From Moorena sp. SIOASIH (GTDB taxonomy: Bacteria; Cyanobacteriota; Cyanobacteriia; Cyanobacteriales; Coleofasciculaceae), in assembly GCF_010671925.1 (NCBI RefSeq), contig NZ_JAAHIH010000004.1, forward strand, positions 735,501 to 799,500: a stretch of DNA of 64,000 nt. The letters are read 5' to 3'. This document shows, one piece after another, positions 35,201 to 42,263 of this stretch (position 1 is its first letter; every line of letters begins with the position of its first letter). Below the pieces are notes generated by a model. The model had not been told where the DNA came from. It made no database searches and saw only the letters and a list, made by a program, of their open reading frames with translations. The position numbers were made by a program, and so were the translations under genes.

Positions 35201-36898
35201 ACACATCGGTATGACTATTATCATAAGCTCAATGACGAGGGATGGTCTTCTGGTGAGATAGCTGGTGTGACTCTTATGAGCAGTGCATTAGCTTCTCAAT
35301 CAGTTGCCACTGGCTTGCTTTTTGCATCTTCTCCTGCTTATGGAGTTCCTACTATTTACGGACTTGCAAATGGAGGATTTGAACCTGGCGCTGTTGTCCG
35401 TTCTCAAGGTGAAGCTGCTCAAAACATAGCATATGTACTGAATCAAAGCTCTGGGTTAGCTGATAGAATCGCCAGTTATCAGCGTCGTGATCAAGAATGG
35501 GAATTTCAGGAGAAATTAGCCGAAATTGATGTTCAGCAAATCGAAGATCAAATAGAAGCCCAAAAGATTCGACAAGCCATTGCCGAACAAGAACTAAAAA
35601 TTCACAATAAAAGCATCGATCAAGCCAAAGAAATAAAAGACTTCCTCAAAGATAAATTTACCAACAAAGAACTATATCAATGGATGGTTGCTCGCCTATC
35701 TATCCTCTACTTCCAAACCTACAAAGTTGCTCTGGATATGGCAATGGCAACCCAAAGTGCTTACCAATACGAACTCAACAAAGACGACACCTATATTAAC
35801 TTCGATTATTGGGACAGCTTGAAAAAAGGATTGCTAGCTGGAGAAAGTTTAATGTTAGGTTTAACCCAACTAGAAAAAGCCTACATTGAAGGGAATGTCC
35901 GCCGTTTTGAAATTGAGAAAACTATCTCGATGCTACAACTAAATCCCCAAGCTTTCCAACAATTGAAAGAGACAGGAAAATGCGAATTTGAATTGAGTGA
36001 AAAACTTTTTGACTTCGACTTCCCCGGTCATTACGCTCGTCAAATCAAAACCATTGCCGTTTCCATCCCCGCAGTTGTAGGCCCCTATCAAAACATCAAA
36101 GCGACCTTAACCCAAACCTCTAACAAAACACTGCTACAACCAAATGTTAATGCAGTTGAATACCTACTAGCTGGAGGGGACAACCCACCAGACGAGTCTA
36201 TTTTGCGCTCAAATTGGCGACGCAATCAAAAAATTGCCATTTCCAGGGGTGCTATGGATAACGGCTTGTTTGAACTTAATTTTTACTGGGATACCCGCTA
36301 CCTACCCTTTGAAGGCACAGGTGCAGTGTCTACCTGGGAACTCAGTTTACCCAAAGCAACCAATCGCATTGACTTTGACACCATTTCCGATGTGATTATT
36401 ACCTTGAGTTACACCGCTTTAGATGGAGGGGATAAATTCAGGAAAGATGTCACAAATTTAGAGCCATTACAACGCTATTCTGAGGCTTATTATTTCAACC
36501 TCAAACAAGCATTTCCAGGGGAATGGCATACTTTTATGAATTCAAACACAGACACGAATTCGCAAAAGTTGACATTCCCCATCTCTTCTGAGATTATTCC
36601 ACCTCACATCGAAAATGCCAAACTTACAGGGATAATCCTTAAACTTGATGCTCCTAATGTCTCATCACCTTTGGATTTTGCCACTATTACTCTTGGAGAA
36701 AATCCTATCATTAATCAAAATGATAATTCAATTAATGAAAGTGTAGCAGATAATTGGTTTGGGGATTGGGTGATGAATTTCGACCTAAATAAAGTTACCG
36801 ATGATTTGAAAAAGGATGGATTATTAAATCCTGAAATTGTCAAGACTATAGAATTAATCTTGATTTACGAAGGCAAGATAGACTATAGCGGTTTCTAG
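29225..36898 (+). CDS. TcA component of ABC toxin (VRP1/neuraminidase-like/TcA-TcB-binding), main part
   Basis: The giant pore-forming subunit, which in known Tc toxins assembles as a pentameric bell, binds cells and injects the TcC tip. Residues are counted from 29126, the 5' limit of the open frame. The VRP1-like start is IPSYQEMFGDLDYIDCEHC. A neuraminidase-like segment (TLYLFGRTATEPYTYYYREF, then WKAWDKIDLVI) is near residues 1090-1150. A LamG/concanavalin-like domain (GYWPMNEGSGN to WHHVVGFYDGKKLKIYIDGE) occupies about 1320-1530. Channel helices lie around 1985-2220 (YQWMVARLSILYFQTYKVAL). The TcB-binding domain is near 2285-2450 (FDFDFPGHYARQIKTIAVSI, NDxGLFELNF-like, YLPFEGTGAVSTWEL). 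The first usable ATG is 29225 or 29261. Another in-frame repeat (THPQPRPGGEPTE) lies near residue 352. Confidence 0.92.
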   Translation: MRDAVASPHFRSMGVSTTQESDNAALSHDIPSYQEMFGDLDYIDCEHCGSIFSAAAYIVDLMRIVDQYITEPYQDSISQAGGLTLNQRRPDLAEIELTCENTNSFIHNLQIINRILEARVKTALGSEDALLSLGTITYPFTLPFHFPQEQIRSYLGHLKTKLGTIYKTFDVNELAVAREYIGLSLEDYNLITSSQTNEEELRELYGIENLDNLTNVETFLKQTGLSRTELPELLEQNLHKTELEAGLAHNFYINQVLDDNQAVQFKQITAQEADNGVIPTIENLTTATLDRIHRFIRLSKKLNWSFTDLDWVLTSINATHPQPRPGGEPTEIDEDAIKKIAKIKQLQTKYKLPLDVLCSFWHEMKTIGIGSNHEKPQDLFDRVFNNPFKKILRNKFFRIQDDSKQLELTNLNQQAEYNPILGRILAALRLNVNQLINILRAIWGEDNTVELTVENLSLLFRTSKILRLLGLNSEDYQVLLSFLGIESISSLSIDQFIQITELEEWVKSSQIKIDELDYILTGKLSSHLDIGYSESDITEGMKSLWQLAVDSLIKPSDFIGEEIDEPKSLEIFQKLLEHNYIQEVTSNYYNFAKISLDEKIAIVLNSEIKNDPELIQEIRNLINDENQLDENKLEKQIQYLLEIIHKADDKQKEELKQIASFFSIEVDLAVSLLDFASIATQTPDYVSFLLTPVQQEQEWSEIVKFFKVLSRILILTQKLELTPTELKCIADNKTAFGIDELSQLSINNIQTINRFKGLIAAFNDEKDKFVEYFASVSGNGETNHIEELAKITGWKSEQISLLVSPPENQENNQLNLVDLGRDLHKTVEGITKLKQCFNLSHHLGVNISWFTNLLNLENLPVVGESENWELYQDASQAVRQVAKAKYDDEEWVKVSEKLEGELSERKRDVLTAWILWKQNYDNLRHLSQELLIDVETSSEVSISIIKEATLAIQTYLHRCKMGLEPGVNQLDIPENWWQWMMNYRVWEANRKVFLYPENYLDPSLRKIKSPIYKELEEELLQSEITQESVEKAYQNYFEKFTEIAQLKPAGGYRCTVENNSEAQDTLYLFGRTATEPYTYYYREFINPKAKNPTWKAWDKIDLVINSEYIKATYAFHKLFIFWVEVVQTKKTKQKGNNLEFETETETKASIKYSFQKFGKQWIQPQTLAKDIIIENYEKLNENLWRKVTALPIPANDSEPEKILTLFGDLFEEDESYSTQDENQGISLTIDLLQEKTNVNLQQLPSNAFPSRLPVISNSQLEVIATDNVLYDNYADYADDSTERNLMRQRQRKGLVGYWPMNEGSGNVIHDRAGHNNGTLEGNPQWKTANDFPGNPSINVLEFDGEDDYVKIANKSYFDIITDAITISIWIKVNSFTKKWQAIITKGDDSWRLHRSGNSNKLKFTIDGIGGVESIRDINDQKWHHVVGFYDGKKLKIYIDGELDNSTTESGTIPNNNYNVMIGENDKEKGRYFHGQIAEVSIWNVALSAEQLFNNIPSIPLITKNISKSHGSVSAIENQPGWFTFDNGDEAFLAIPQKANGFTQIDNSLKAVTQNGTITLSYDTSDDPSDSSSQSELKYTFTRLTTTTIRQLSQKMFIGGLDNLLTLDSQLTPELNFHRFSPTDFVIYPHSKRLDFNGSLGIYFWEIFFHIPFLVANTLNSNQRFEEAQKWYHYIFNPTSPKELVADKPTHEGSNDRFWHYLPFRGNILQKLQEYLTNDAAIKDYNDNPFDPHAIARLRIGAYEKAIVMKYIDNLLDWGDQLFAQDNRESINQATLLYFIAYDLLGEKPENLGKRRSPSPKTFQEIKEQYQSAENIPQFLIELENRVNDTTPRAITSAPFNDLNTYFCAPENEQFIAYWERVEDRLYKIRHSMSIEGIKRQLALFQAPIDPAQLVRAVAGGRTPLSVVSQLTPAVPNYRFDYMLERAKNITSTLIQLGSSLLSALEKKDAEELALLRSSHEQSILKLITTTKEKQIEEAKETLNSLNESLESTTHRYDYYHKLNDEGWSSGEIAGVTLMSSALASQSVATGLLFASSPAYGVPTIYGLANGGFEPGAVVRSQGEAAQNIAYVLNQSSGLADRIASYQRRDQEWEFQEKLAEIDVQQIEDQIEAQKIRQAIAEQELKIHNKSIDQAKEIKDFLKDKFTNKELYQWMVARLSILYFQTYKVALDMAMATQSAYQYELNKDDTYINFDYWDSLKKGLLAGESLMLGLTQLEKAYIEGNVRRFEIEKTISMLQLNPQAFQQLKETGKCEFELSEKLFDFDFPGHYARQIKTIAVSIPAVVGPYQNIKATLTQTSNKTLLQPNVNAVEYLLAGGDNPPDESILRSNWRRNQKIAISRGAMDNGLFELNFYWDTRYLPFEGTGAVSTWELSLPKATNRIDFDTISDVIITLSYTALDGGDKFRKDVTNLEPLQRYSEAYYFNLKQAFPGEWHTFMNSNTDTNSQKLTFPISSEIIPPHIENAKLTGIILKLDAPNVSSPLDFATITLGENPIINQNDNSINESVADNWFGDWVMNFDLNKVTDDLKKDGLLNPEIVKTIELILIYEGKIDYSGF

Positions 36899-36989
36899 CC
36901 TAATCAGGTACACAGGATTTTTTCCCTGTTCCCCTCCCAGGAGCAGGGATAGGTTTTTTACATTTGGGTCGGAACCCACCCTGATGAGC

Positions 36990-37019
36990 TTTCCCCCACT
37001 CGCGCTTTGCATCAAGACA
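36990..37019. repeat. Half copy of the 52-bp palindromic element
   Basis: TTTCCCCCACTCGCGCTTTG followed by CATCAAGACA equals one side of the copy at 45361-45412. Upstream, the AGGTACACAGG arm of the inverted-repeat element family is at 36907. Heptamers CCCTACT/CCCTAAT occupy 37141-37186, just before the DUF433 gene. Confidence 0.7.
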
Positions 37020-37193
37020 AGGTCAAAAACTGTAATCCTTGTTTACAATTGATTTAGAAACGCTATAATTCAAAAGAACTTCTACCTGGTAATTGCAAAT
37101 TGTTATAGCAATCCCTGTAGTAATTGTGATAATTTTTATTCCCTACTCCCTAATCCCTAATCCCTACTCCCTACTCCCTACTCCCTTTGCTAT

Positions 37194-37547
37194 ATGCAAA
37201 TCCAAGACTACTTCAACTTCCTAGCCTCTGACGATATCCGCATCAAAGGCAGCCGCATTGGCATCGAAAGTGTCCTCTACGAATACATCTATCGTGCCAA
37301 AACCCCCGAAGAAATTGCCGAACAATTTGAGACCATTACCCTAGAAGAAGTCTACGCCACCATCCTCTACTATCTACACAACAAAGAGGAGGTCAGGGCT
37401 TACTTGGCTGACTGGCTAGAGTTTTGCCGTCAACAACGAGAAGAGCAAAAACGTAATCCTTCCCCTGCACGGCAGAGGTTTCGCCAATTAAAAGCAGAAG
37501 CAGATGCTCAGCAAGAGTCTACCAAATCAGTTAAGGCTTTAAGCTAA
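37194..37547 (+). CDS. DUF433 domain protein
   Basis: A 117-residue protein of the DUF433 family, small helix-turn-helix-like proteins frequent in cyanobacteria and often paired with toxin-like DUF5615 proteins. The family core is visible: DDIRIKGSRIGIESVLYEYI, then KTPEEIAEQFETITLEEVYA and TILYYLHNKEEVRAYL. The C-terminus is charged and Gln-rich. No DUF5615 partner follows here, so the antitoxin role is only an inference from the family. The start ATG lies 8 bp after a heptamer array. Confidence 0.85.
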   Translation: MQIQDYFNFLASDDIRIKGSRIGIESVLYEYIYRAKTPEEIAEQFETITLEEVYATILYYLHNKEEVRAYLADWLEFCRQQREEQKRNPSPARQRFRQLKAEADAQQESTKSVKALS

Positions 37548-37569
37548 AACGCATTTGACATAGGTTTTA

Positions 37570-37703
37570 GGTAAGCATTCAGCTATCAGCTATCAGCTAT
37601 CAGCTATCAGCTATCAGTTTTTGAATAAAACAGAAGCATTGGTTTAATCTGAGTTACGTCAGCTGACAGCTGACAGCTGACGGCTGACGGCTGAATGCTT
37701 ACC
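37570..37703. repeat. Inverted-repeat element with GGTAAGCATTCAGC ends
   Basis: The terminal arms GGTAAGCATTCAGC and GCTGAATGCTTACC are perfect complements. Inside are CAGCTAT heptamers on one side and CTGACGG/CTGACAG on the other. A second member is at 43257-43449, and a single end at 15858. Confidence 0.8.
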
Positions 37704-37807
37704 CCGACTCCCGACTCCCGACTCCCGACTCCCGACTCCCGACTCCCGACTCCCGACTCCCGACTCCCCACACCCCACACCCCACACCCCACACCCCACA
37801 CCCGACT
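37704..37807. repeat. (CCGACTC)n and (CACACCC)n heptamer arrays
   Basis: Nine CCGACTC copies are followed by five CACACCC copies, all of 7-bp period. Confidence 0.92.
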
Positions 37808-37919
37808 CCCCAAAACCATTGAGAACTGCCATAAAATGGCATAATTGCCTGATGCCTCAATAAATAATAGGGTAATCCAAGATAATGTGAAGGTAATCGA
37901 CATCTGTTACCTTCAGGCC

Positions 37920-38876
37920 ATGACCGAAGGACCAAACCGCGATCAGACTAGTCGTCTGGTATTATTCATTACCCTCTGGCTCAGCTTGTTTGTTTTATCA
38001 GTCAAGGTGTCAGCAGCTTGGGCTACCCAATCGCTCAGTCTGATGGGGGAATCCCTGTTCACCCTATTAATTTGCTTTAATACCCTTGTCAATTTGCTGA
38101 TGATCACTACCTATGACAATTCGCCAGATCTGTCAGTCTATGGTCATGGTAAACGGGAAACGGTGATTACCTTTGTGCTAATTGCCTTTTTCGGCTTTGC
38201 TGGGGGAAATTTGTGCTTACTCTCCTCTCAGCAGTTACTAACCCTGATTCAGGGAGGAACCTTAACTATTGGTGTCCGGCTCAGTTTACCCTTAGTACAG
38301 CTGTTGGGAGCAGTATTAGCCATGAGCCTCGGTTGGTCTTGCCTGATGGTTTACCAAGCTAGAGTGGTCAGGAGTCCTACCCTACGCTTTCAGGCCGCTC
38401 AAATGCTCCAGGATGTGGGCTTAACTATACTAGTACTCGGTGGGCTTTGGGGCGTTTCCCAAGGTTTCCTATGGCTGGATCCACTGTTGAGTAGTGTGCT
38501 GGTGCTCTTTGCCGGGGCAAATTGTTGGCAAGTTATCAATTGGCAATTGCCCCTGCTAGTCAAACAAAATCCCATTGATCCAGAAGCGATCGCTAACATA
38601 GCCCATCAAGTTGGAGGTGTCACTCGCTGTGATCAAATTCAGTGCCGGGGTGTTGTAGGACGCTTCATGTATGTTGAAATGCATTTGGTAGTGCATCCAG
38701 AGTTTTCAGGAGTGATTTCCCTGATTGCTGAACGGATTCAGGGGGGAATTCAAGAACGCTACGGACCAGTACAAGCTATTTTCCACATCGATGATGACTT
38801 AACCGAATCCTTACGATGGAATGGCTCGAACCGTAACCAACAAATCAACGGTAAAGATGAAGGAGATGGGGAGTAG
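37920..38876 (+). CDS. CDF-family-like (cation diffusion facilitator) membrane protein, degenerate metal site
   Basis: A multi-pass membrane protein with the cation-efflux layout: about six hydrophobic segments, then a soluble C-terminal domain ending VQAIFHIDDD. The hallmark H-P-Y-G-H-G-K-x-E is kept in part as VYGHGKRET. The transport-site acidic and His residues of helices 2 and 5 seem absent (SLSLMGESLFTLLICFNTL where active members have a D-x-x-H-S-x-x-D pattern). It may be a non-transporting relative or use another site. I start at ATG 37920 (MTEGPNRDQTS), since the 25 preceding codons overlap repeat-like DNA. The gene end runs into a GGGAGTA array. Confidence 0.7.
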   Translation: MTEGPNRDQTSRLVLFITLWLSLFVLSVKVSAAWATQSLSLMGESLFTLLICFNTLVNLLMITTYDNSPDLSVYGHGKRETVITFVLIAFFGFAGGNLCLLSSQQLLTLIQGGTLTIGVRLSLPLVQLLGAVLAMSLGWSCLMVYQARVVRSPTLRFQAAQMLQDVGLTILVLGGLWGVSQGFLWLDPLLSSVLVLFAGANCWQVINWQLPLLVKQNPIDPEAIANIAHQVGGVTRCDQIQCRGVVGRFMYVEMHLVVHPEFSGVISLIAERIQGGIQERYGPVQAIFHIDDDLTESLRWNGSNRNQQINGKDEGDGE

Positions 38877-39242
38877 GGAGTAGGGAGTAGGGAGTAGGGA
38901 GTAGGGAGTAGGGAATCGGGAGTCGGGAGTCGGGAATTGGGAATCGGATAGTGGTGTAGGCGTTGGTCTGGTCAAGGTTTCGGGAGCTAAAATCACGACT
39001 TGTGTACCACTACTGATTTTTTGCCTCTTGCCTCTTGCCTCTTGCCTCTTGCCTCTTGCCTCTTGCCTCTTCCCTTCCCCTCCTGGGAGGGGTTAGGGGT
39101 GGGTTCCTCTTGCCTCTTGCCTCTTGCCTCTTGCCTCTAGCATGCATGCCTTTTGCCTCTTGGCTATTCCCTGTTCCCTATTCCCTGTTCCCTATTCCCT
39201 ATTCCCTATTCCCTATTCCCTATTCCCTATTCCCTATTCCCT
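38870..39242. repeat. Heptamer arrays GGGAGTA, CTTGCCT, CCCTATT with a GC hairpin repeat
   Basis: GGGAGTA and GGGAATC copies are at 38870-38945. TCTTGCC copies occupy 39018-39070 and 39108-39140, split by the reverse complement of the CCCACCCCTAACCCCTCCC repeat at 39073-39105. CCCTATT/CCCTGTT copies lie at 39167-39242. No gene is supported here. Confidence 0.9.
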
Positions 39243-39554
39243 CGAATAAACTATCCTACTATAATAGTTTATTGCCCAAAAATTAATACTTAAGCAAACA
39301 GCTGCTAAAGTAAACAGAATGTAGGTGGGAGCCATCACTACTCCAATCATCAACCAACTATACACATGGAATAGCATTGCAAAAGCTGGGATGCACGCAA
39401 CTAAAGCAGCTTTCCGCACCTGAACTTGGGGATAACCAATCACAGTGAAAATGATGGTTTGTAAGGTCAGCAGCAAGTTAGCAGGAACTAAAATGGCACA
39501 GATGGCTACACAATGGTTACGGGAGAAATCAAATAGGATATTAAAATCAAACAT
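39234..39554 (-). CDS. Small multi-pass membrane protein, function unknown
   Basis: A 106-residue protein starting MFDFNILFDFSRNHCVAICA. It has three hydrophobic stretches: VAICAILVPANLLLTLQTII, LVACIPAFAMLFHVYSWLMI and ILFTLAAVCLSINFWAINY. I do not recognise a named family, though the composition and spacing look like a genuine cyanobacterial inner- or thylakoid-membrane protein. I chose ATG 39554 because the 30 upstream codons (open to 39644) are polar and unlike the rest. The last residues (YSRIVYSRE) run into the adjacent heptamer array, so the C-terminus may have been altered. Confidence 0.6.
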   Translation of the reverse strand: MFDFNILFDFSRNHCVAICAILVPANLLLTLQTIIFTVIGYPQVQVRKAALVACIPAFAMLFHVYSWLMIGVVMAPTYILFTLAAVCLSINFWAINYYSRIVYSRE

Positions 39555-39761
39555 TGTAAAATTGCTTAAGATTATCCTTATCAGTTTATAGTTAAAGGTT
39601 TCTGGGAATTGCTTAATATAGCATTTACAAATCTCCGGGTGCATCTCCTAAAAGCTGTTTGACCCGGTGGTGCGTTACGGGACGGACTGTCCCAACACTG
39701 GCTAGCGAGAACATGAGGGCGAGCCCGTCCCTAACGCACCCTACTGTCTTCCCACACTTCC

Positions 39762-39829
39762 CCCTACTCCCTACTCCCTACTCCCTACTCCCTACTCCCT
39801 ACTCCCTACTCCCTACTCCCTACTCCCTA
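39762..39829. repeat. (CCCTACT)n array
   Basis: About nine CCCTACT copies end just before the stop codon of fumC. To the left (39675-39745) is a GGTGCGTTACGGGACGG...CCGTCCCTAACGCACC inverted repeat about 70 bp long, another folded intergenic element. Confidence 0.88.
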
Positions 39830-39836
39830 AGAATCA

Positions 39837-41231
39837 CTAATCAAAGGGATACGCCATCCGATAAGGATCAACAATTTGGTCAAACTCAATCGCAGAAACA
39901 TAGCCTAATTCTAAGCAAGCTGCTTTCAGGGTAAGGTTCTTCTCAGAAGCATGGTGCGCCACTTCTGCAGCTTTGTCGTAACCGATGATTGGACTCAAAG
40001 CAGTGACTAGCATCAGGGACTGTTCCAAGAAATACTGGATTTTCTCTCGATTCGGTTCTAGTCCCTTGAGCAGGAAGTCAGTTAAATTGTTGCAGCTGTC
40101 AGCAAGTAGATGGACAGATTGGAGCAAGTTGAACACAATCATGGGCTTAAAGGTATTCAACTCAAAGTGCCCCTGAGCACCAGCAAATGCGATCGCACTA
40201 TCGTAGCCCATCACCTGAGTAGCTGCCATAGTCATCGCTTCGCACTGGGTCGGATTAACTTTTCCTGGCATAATCGAAGACCCTGGCTCATTGGATGGCA
40301 GCTTCAGTTCCCCAAATCCGCACCGTGGTCCACACCCTAGGAAACGGATATCATTAGCAATCTTCAATAACGAGCACGCTAGGGTTTTCAGGGCACCGCT
40401 AGCCATAACCATGTCATCATGAGCTGCTAGAGCCGCAAACTTGTTAGGAGCAGACACAAAGGGCAAGCCAGTCAACTTAGCAATATGCTCAGCAGACTTT
40501 TCTGCAAACCCCTTGCCAGCATTTAACCCAGTCCCGACAGCGGTTCCACCAATCGCCAACTCGTACAAGCCAGGAAGCACAGAGTCTATCCGTGTTAAAT
40601 TAGCATCTAGCTGGGCAACGTAACCGGAAAACTCTTGACCCAAGGTTAACGGTACAGCATCTTGAAGGTGAGTGCGCCCAATTTTCGCTATATTATCCCA
40701 TGCTTTCGCCTTCTCCTCTAGAGCATCCCGCATTTTCCTTACCTTGGGCATCAGTCGCTCATGAAAGGCTACCGCTGACGCGATGTGCATAGCTGTGGGA
40801 AAGGTATCATTAGAGGATTGGGACATATTGACGTGGTCATTGGGATGAATGGGTTTTTTGCTACCCATCACCCCCCCAGCTAGTTCAATAGCACGATTAG
40901 CAATCACCTCGTTCACGTTCATGTTGCACTGGGTACCACTACCAGTCATCCAAACACGGAGAGGGAAGTTACCGTCTAGCTGGCCTTCGATGACCTCAGT
41001 TGCTGCTTCAATGATTAACTTAGCTTTATCCTCTGGTAGTTTACCCAGTTCAGAGTTAGTCAGAGCAGCCGCTTTTTTCAGAATAGCCATCGCTGTTATG
41101 ACTTCCGCAGGGATAAAGTCTTGTCCAATCGAGAAATATTTTAGCGATCGCTGAGTTTGAGCGCCCCAATACCGATTAGCAGGAACTTCGATTTCCCCCA
41201 TACTATCGGTTTCTATTCGCATCTTAGTCAT
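39837..41231 (-). CDS. fumC: Fumarate hydratase class II
   Basis: A cytosolic fumarase (fumarate plus water to L-malate) of the aspartase superfamily. The signature GSSIMPGKVNPTQCEA is near residue 320, with WMTGSGTQCNMNVNEVIANR near 95 and SSNDTFPTAMHI near 138. The start is MTKMRIETDSMGEIEVP at 41231. The frame is open further upstream to 41321, but that part is translated from a GGGAGTA repeat and is not native. The resulting 464 residues is the standard class II length. It is monocistronic here, with a HIP1 site inside the gene. Confidence 0.96.
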   Translation of the reverse strand: MTKMRIETDSMGEIEVPANRYWGAQTQRSLKYFSIGQDFIPAEVITAMAILKKAAALTNSELGKLPEDKAKLIIEAATEVIEGQLDGNFPLRVWMTGSGTQCNMNVNEVIANRAIELAGGVMGSKKPIHPNDHVNMSQSSNDTFPTAMHIASAVAFHERLMPKVRKMRDALEEKAKAWDNIAKIGRTHLQDAVPLTLGQEFSGYVAQLDANLTRIDSVLPGLYELAIGGTAVGTGLNAGKGFAEKSAEHIAKLTGLPFVSAPNKFAALAAHDDMVMASGALKTLACSLLKIANDIRFLGCGPRCGFGELKLPSNEPGSSIMPGKVNPTQCEAMTMAATQVMGYDSAIAFAGAQGHFELNTFKPMIVFNLLQSVHLLADSCNNLTDFLLKGLEPNREKIQYFLEQSLMLVTALSPIIGYDKAAEVAHHASEKNLTLKAACLELGYVSAIEFDQIVDPYRMAYPFD

Positions 41232-41575
41232 CAATGATATCAACTCCCCTTGCTTCCTTCGTTTATGGTATAGCACAGGGAGTAGAGAGTAGGGAGTAGG
41301 GAGTAGGGAGTAGGGATGCATGGCTTTTATCGTATTTCATGCTATGTTTAAAATAGCGATAGATATCAGCAACTTTGCTAACCGTTTATGGCTATATCAA
41401 AACTTGATTATGATTTACCAATCAATGATTAAAATCAATCTTAATTTATCCTAAATTTTTACCATAATCCGCTCTATTTTATCCGGTTACCTGTTCCCTG
41501 TTATAGTATTTGTCTAGATTCCCTCTTATGATTAGGTTAAACTCAATAGAGTTTTTTAGATGAAGAAGTGTAAGA
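41232..41575. other. Intergenic between fumC and queD
   Basis: Contains a GGGAGTA array (41279-41315), AT-rich DNA and isolated CCCTGTT units. Both flanking genes are transcribed away from it, so their promoters should lie here, but no clear -35/-10 pair is visible. Confidence 0.5.
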
Positions 41576-41668
41576 AAATTCTAAATTCTAAATTCTAAAT
41601 TCTAAATTCTAAATTCTAAATTCTAAATTCTAAATTCTAAATTCTAAATTCTAAATTCTAAATTCTAA
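41576..41668. repeat. (ATTCTAA)n array touching the queD start
   Basis: About thirteen perfect ATTCTAA copies run directly into the ATG of queD, leaving no purine-rich ribosome binding site. Confidence 0.95.
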
Positions 41669-42064
41669 ATGATGGAAGAATGGTTAAATTACAAGGAGTT
41701 TCGGTTTGAAGCTGCTCATCGCCTTCCCCATCATGAAGGCAAATGTAGTCGGTTACATGGCCATAGCTGGGTCGGGCGAGTTTATGTCAAAGGTAATCAA
41801 CTGATTGAGGAGGGTTCCAAACAGGGGATGATAATGGACTATGGAGATATCAAGACCTATCTCAAGCCTCTGTTAGATAACTTTTTGGATCATTATTACC
41901 TCAATGAGACAACTAACTTGGAGAATCCTACTAGTGAAGCGATCGCTAAGTGGGTTTTTGAGCGACTTGAAGAAGCCGGTTTACCGGGATTGTATGCCGT
42001 TGAAATTCAAGAAACTTGTACCTCTGGTACGCGATATATGAAACCTAATATCAAGTCCGGTTGA
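41669..42064 (+). CDS. queD: 6-carboxy-5,6,7,8-tetrahydropterin synthase (QueD/PTPS family)
   Basis: A zinc enzyme of the tunnelling-fold PTPS family that converts dihydroneopterin triphosphate to 6-carboxytetrahydropterin in queuosine/7-deazaguanine synthesis. FEAAHRLPHHEGKCSRLHGH supplies the zinc histidines and the catalytic Cys in the QueD arrangement (C-x3-H-x-H). MIMDYGDIK and the late ETCTSGTRY also fit. At 131 residues it has the normal length. The final NIKSG and the stop are encoded by ATATCAAGTCCGGTTGA, a sequence that recurs at 46375 and in part near 56480, so a dispersed repeat now supplies the 3' end. A repeat array touches the start codon. Confidence 0.92.
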   Translation: MMEEWLNYKEFRFEAAHRLPHHEGKCSRLHGHSWVGRVYVKGNQLIEEGSKQGMIMDYGDIKTYLKPLLDNFLDHYYLNETTNLENPTSEAIAKWVFERLEEAGLPGLYAVEIQETCTSGTRYMKPNIKSG

Positions 42065-42263
42065 ATACCCATAATAAAAGTCTGGGGAGGGTGGGGAGGT
42101 GGGGAGATGGGGAGATGGGGAGATTTGTATTAAGGATAATTATCCTGAGTAGACCTCTTGCAAAAGTAGTTTTCTGATAGTGTTTGCGTCAATTGTTGTC
42201 CACTGTTCCCTGTTCCCTATTCCCTGTTCCCGACTTCTGGAAGAAGTCTAGTCAATAGCTTAG

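Noticed and set aside
37607..37935. Minus-strand frames with GSRESGVGSRESG repeats
   Set aside because: Translations of CCGACTC and CACACCC heptamers.
39035..39286. 83-codon frame rich in LASCLLPLAS and PYSLFPI
   Set aside because: Translation of TCTTGCC and CCCTATT heptamers.
40849..41154. 101-codon frame antisense to fumC
   Set aside because: Shadow of a highly conserved gene; no independent support.
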